A stretch of DNA of 12,826 nt from Candidatus Bathyarchaeota archaeon (GTDB lineage: Archaea > Thermoproteota > Bathyarchaeia > Bathyarchaeales > WAQA01): the NCBI GenBank assembly GCA_015520475.1, contig WAQA01000238.1:1-12826 (forward strand). Reading direction: 5' to 3'. Positions 12,811-12,826 of the stretch are shown one piece after another. Under the pieces are notes generated by a model that worked only from the letters and a program-made list of their open reading frames with translations, did not search any database and was not told the DNA's origin. The translations under genes were made by a program, and so were the position numbers. The stretch's first letter is position 1. Each line of letters opens with the position of its first letter.

Positions 12811-12826
12811 TATTGGATGGATAATC
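12811..12826. promoter_or_regulatory. Second copy of the palindromic operator, cut by the right edge
   Basis: TATTGGATGGATAATC is identical over 16 bases to 743-758. It holds one full arm (12813-12822), the central A and three bases of the second arm; the rest lies outside the window. It stands just upstream of cobS, as the first copy stands upstream of btuF and cblT. If complete it would span 12813-12833, with the cobS TATA box beyond the edge. Confidence 0.7.

Overview
The window reads as part of an archaeal chromosome devoted to cobamide (vitamin B12) salvage and assembly, with a coenzyme F420 module set inside it. Signs of archaeal origin are CobY instead of CobU, a CbiS-type CbiZ-CobZ fusion, an archaeal-type ApgM, CofC/CofD, TATA-box promoters, GGTGA-type Shine-Dalgarno sites, and AGA/AGG/ATA-rich codon use. 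A member of the Thermoproteota/Bathyarchaeia-like lineages is plausible, but the lineage cannot be fixed from this sequence. Genes are tightly packed and no gap exceeds about 135 bp. No RNA genes, CRISPR arrays or mobile elements were seen.

Layout: (1) 1-727, minus strand: the N-terminal two thirds of a BtuF-like corrinoid-binding protein, cut by the left edge. (2) 728-825: a divergent control region with a perfect 10+1+10 palindrome and a self-complementary TATA element. (3) 826-6646, plus strand: a probable operon of six genes, cblT-cblS-apgM-cobD-cbiB-cbiS. (4) 6643-7257, minus strand: a convergent DUF116 gene. (5) 7391-9730, plus strand: an FbiB-C-like nitroreductase, cofD and cofC (F420 biosynthesis). 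(6) 9771-12799, minus strand: cobS, then a three-part protein (CobY + asparagine-synthase-like domain + zinc ribbon), then a DUF71/COG2102 PP-loop protein. The right edge cuts a second copy of the palindrome just upstream of cobS.

How the genes fit together: BtuF captures corrinoids. The CbiZ half of CbiS trims cobinamide to cobyric acid. CobD and CbiB rebuild the aminopropanol arm, perhaps with the ApgM-like protein supplying threonine phosphate. CobY activates cobinamide phosphate with GTP. CblT and CblS are predicted to import alpha-ribazole and phosphorylate it. CobS joins the two halves, and the CobZ half of CbiS removes the last phosphate. No CobT, corrin-ring genes or corrinoid adenosyltransferase occur in the window.

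Most interesting points: the CobY-AsnB-like-zinc-ribbon fusion followed by a second PP-loop ligase; the shared palindrome that probably defines a B12 regulon; the CblTS alpha-ribazole route in an archaeon; an ApgM paralog placed against cobD; and a stand-alone FbiB-type reductase next to cofD. All functions are inferred from remembered family motifs and gene context, because no search could be run.
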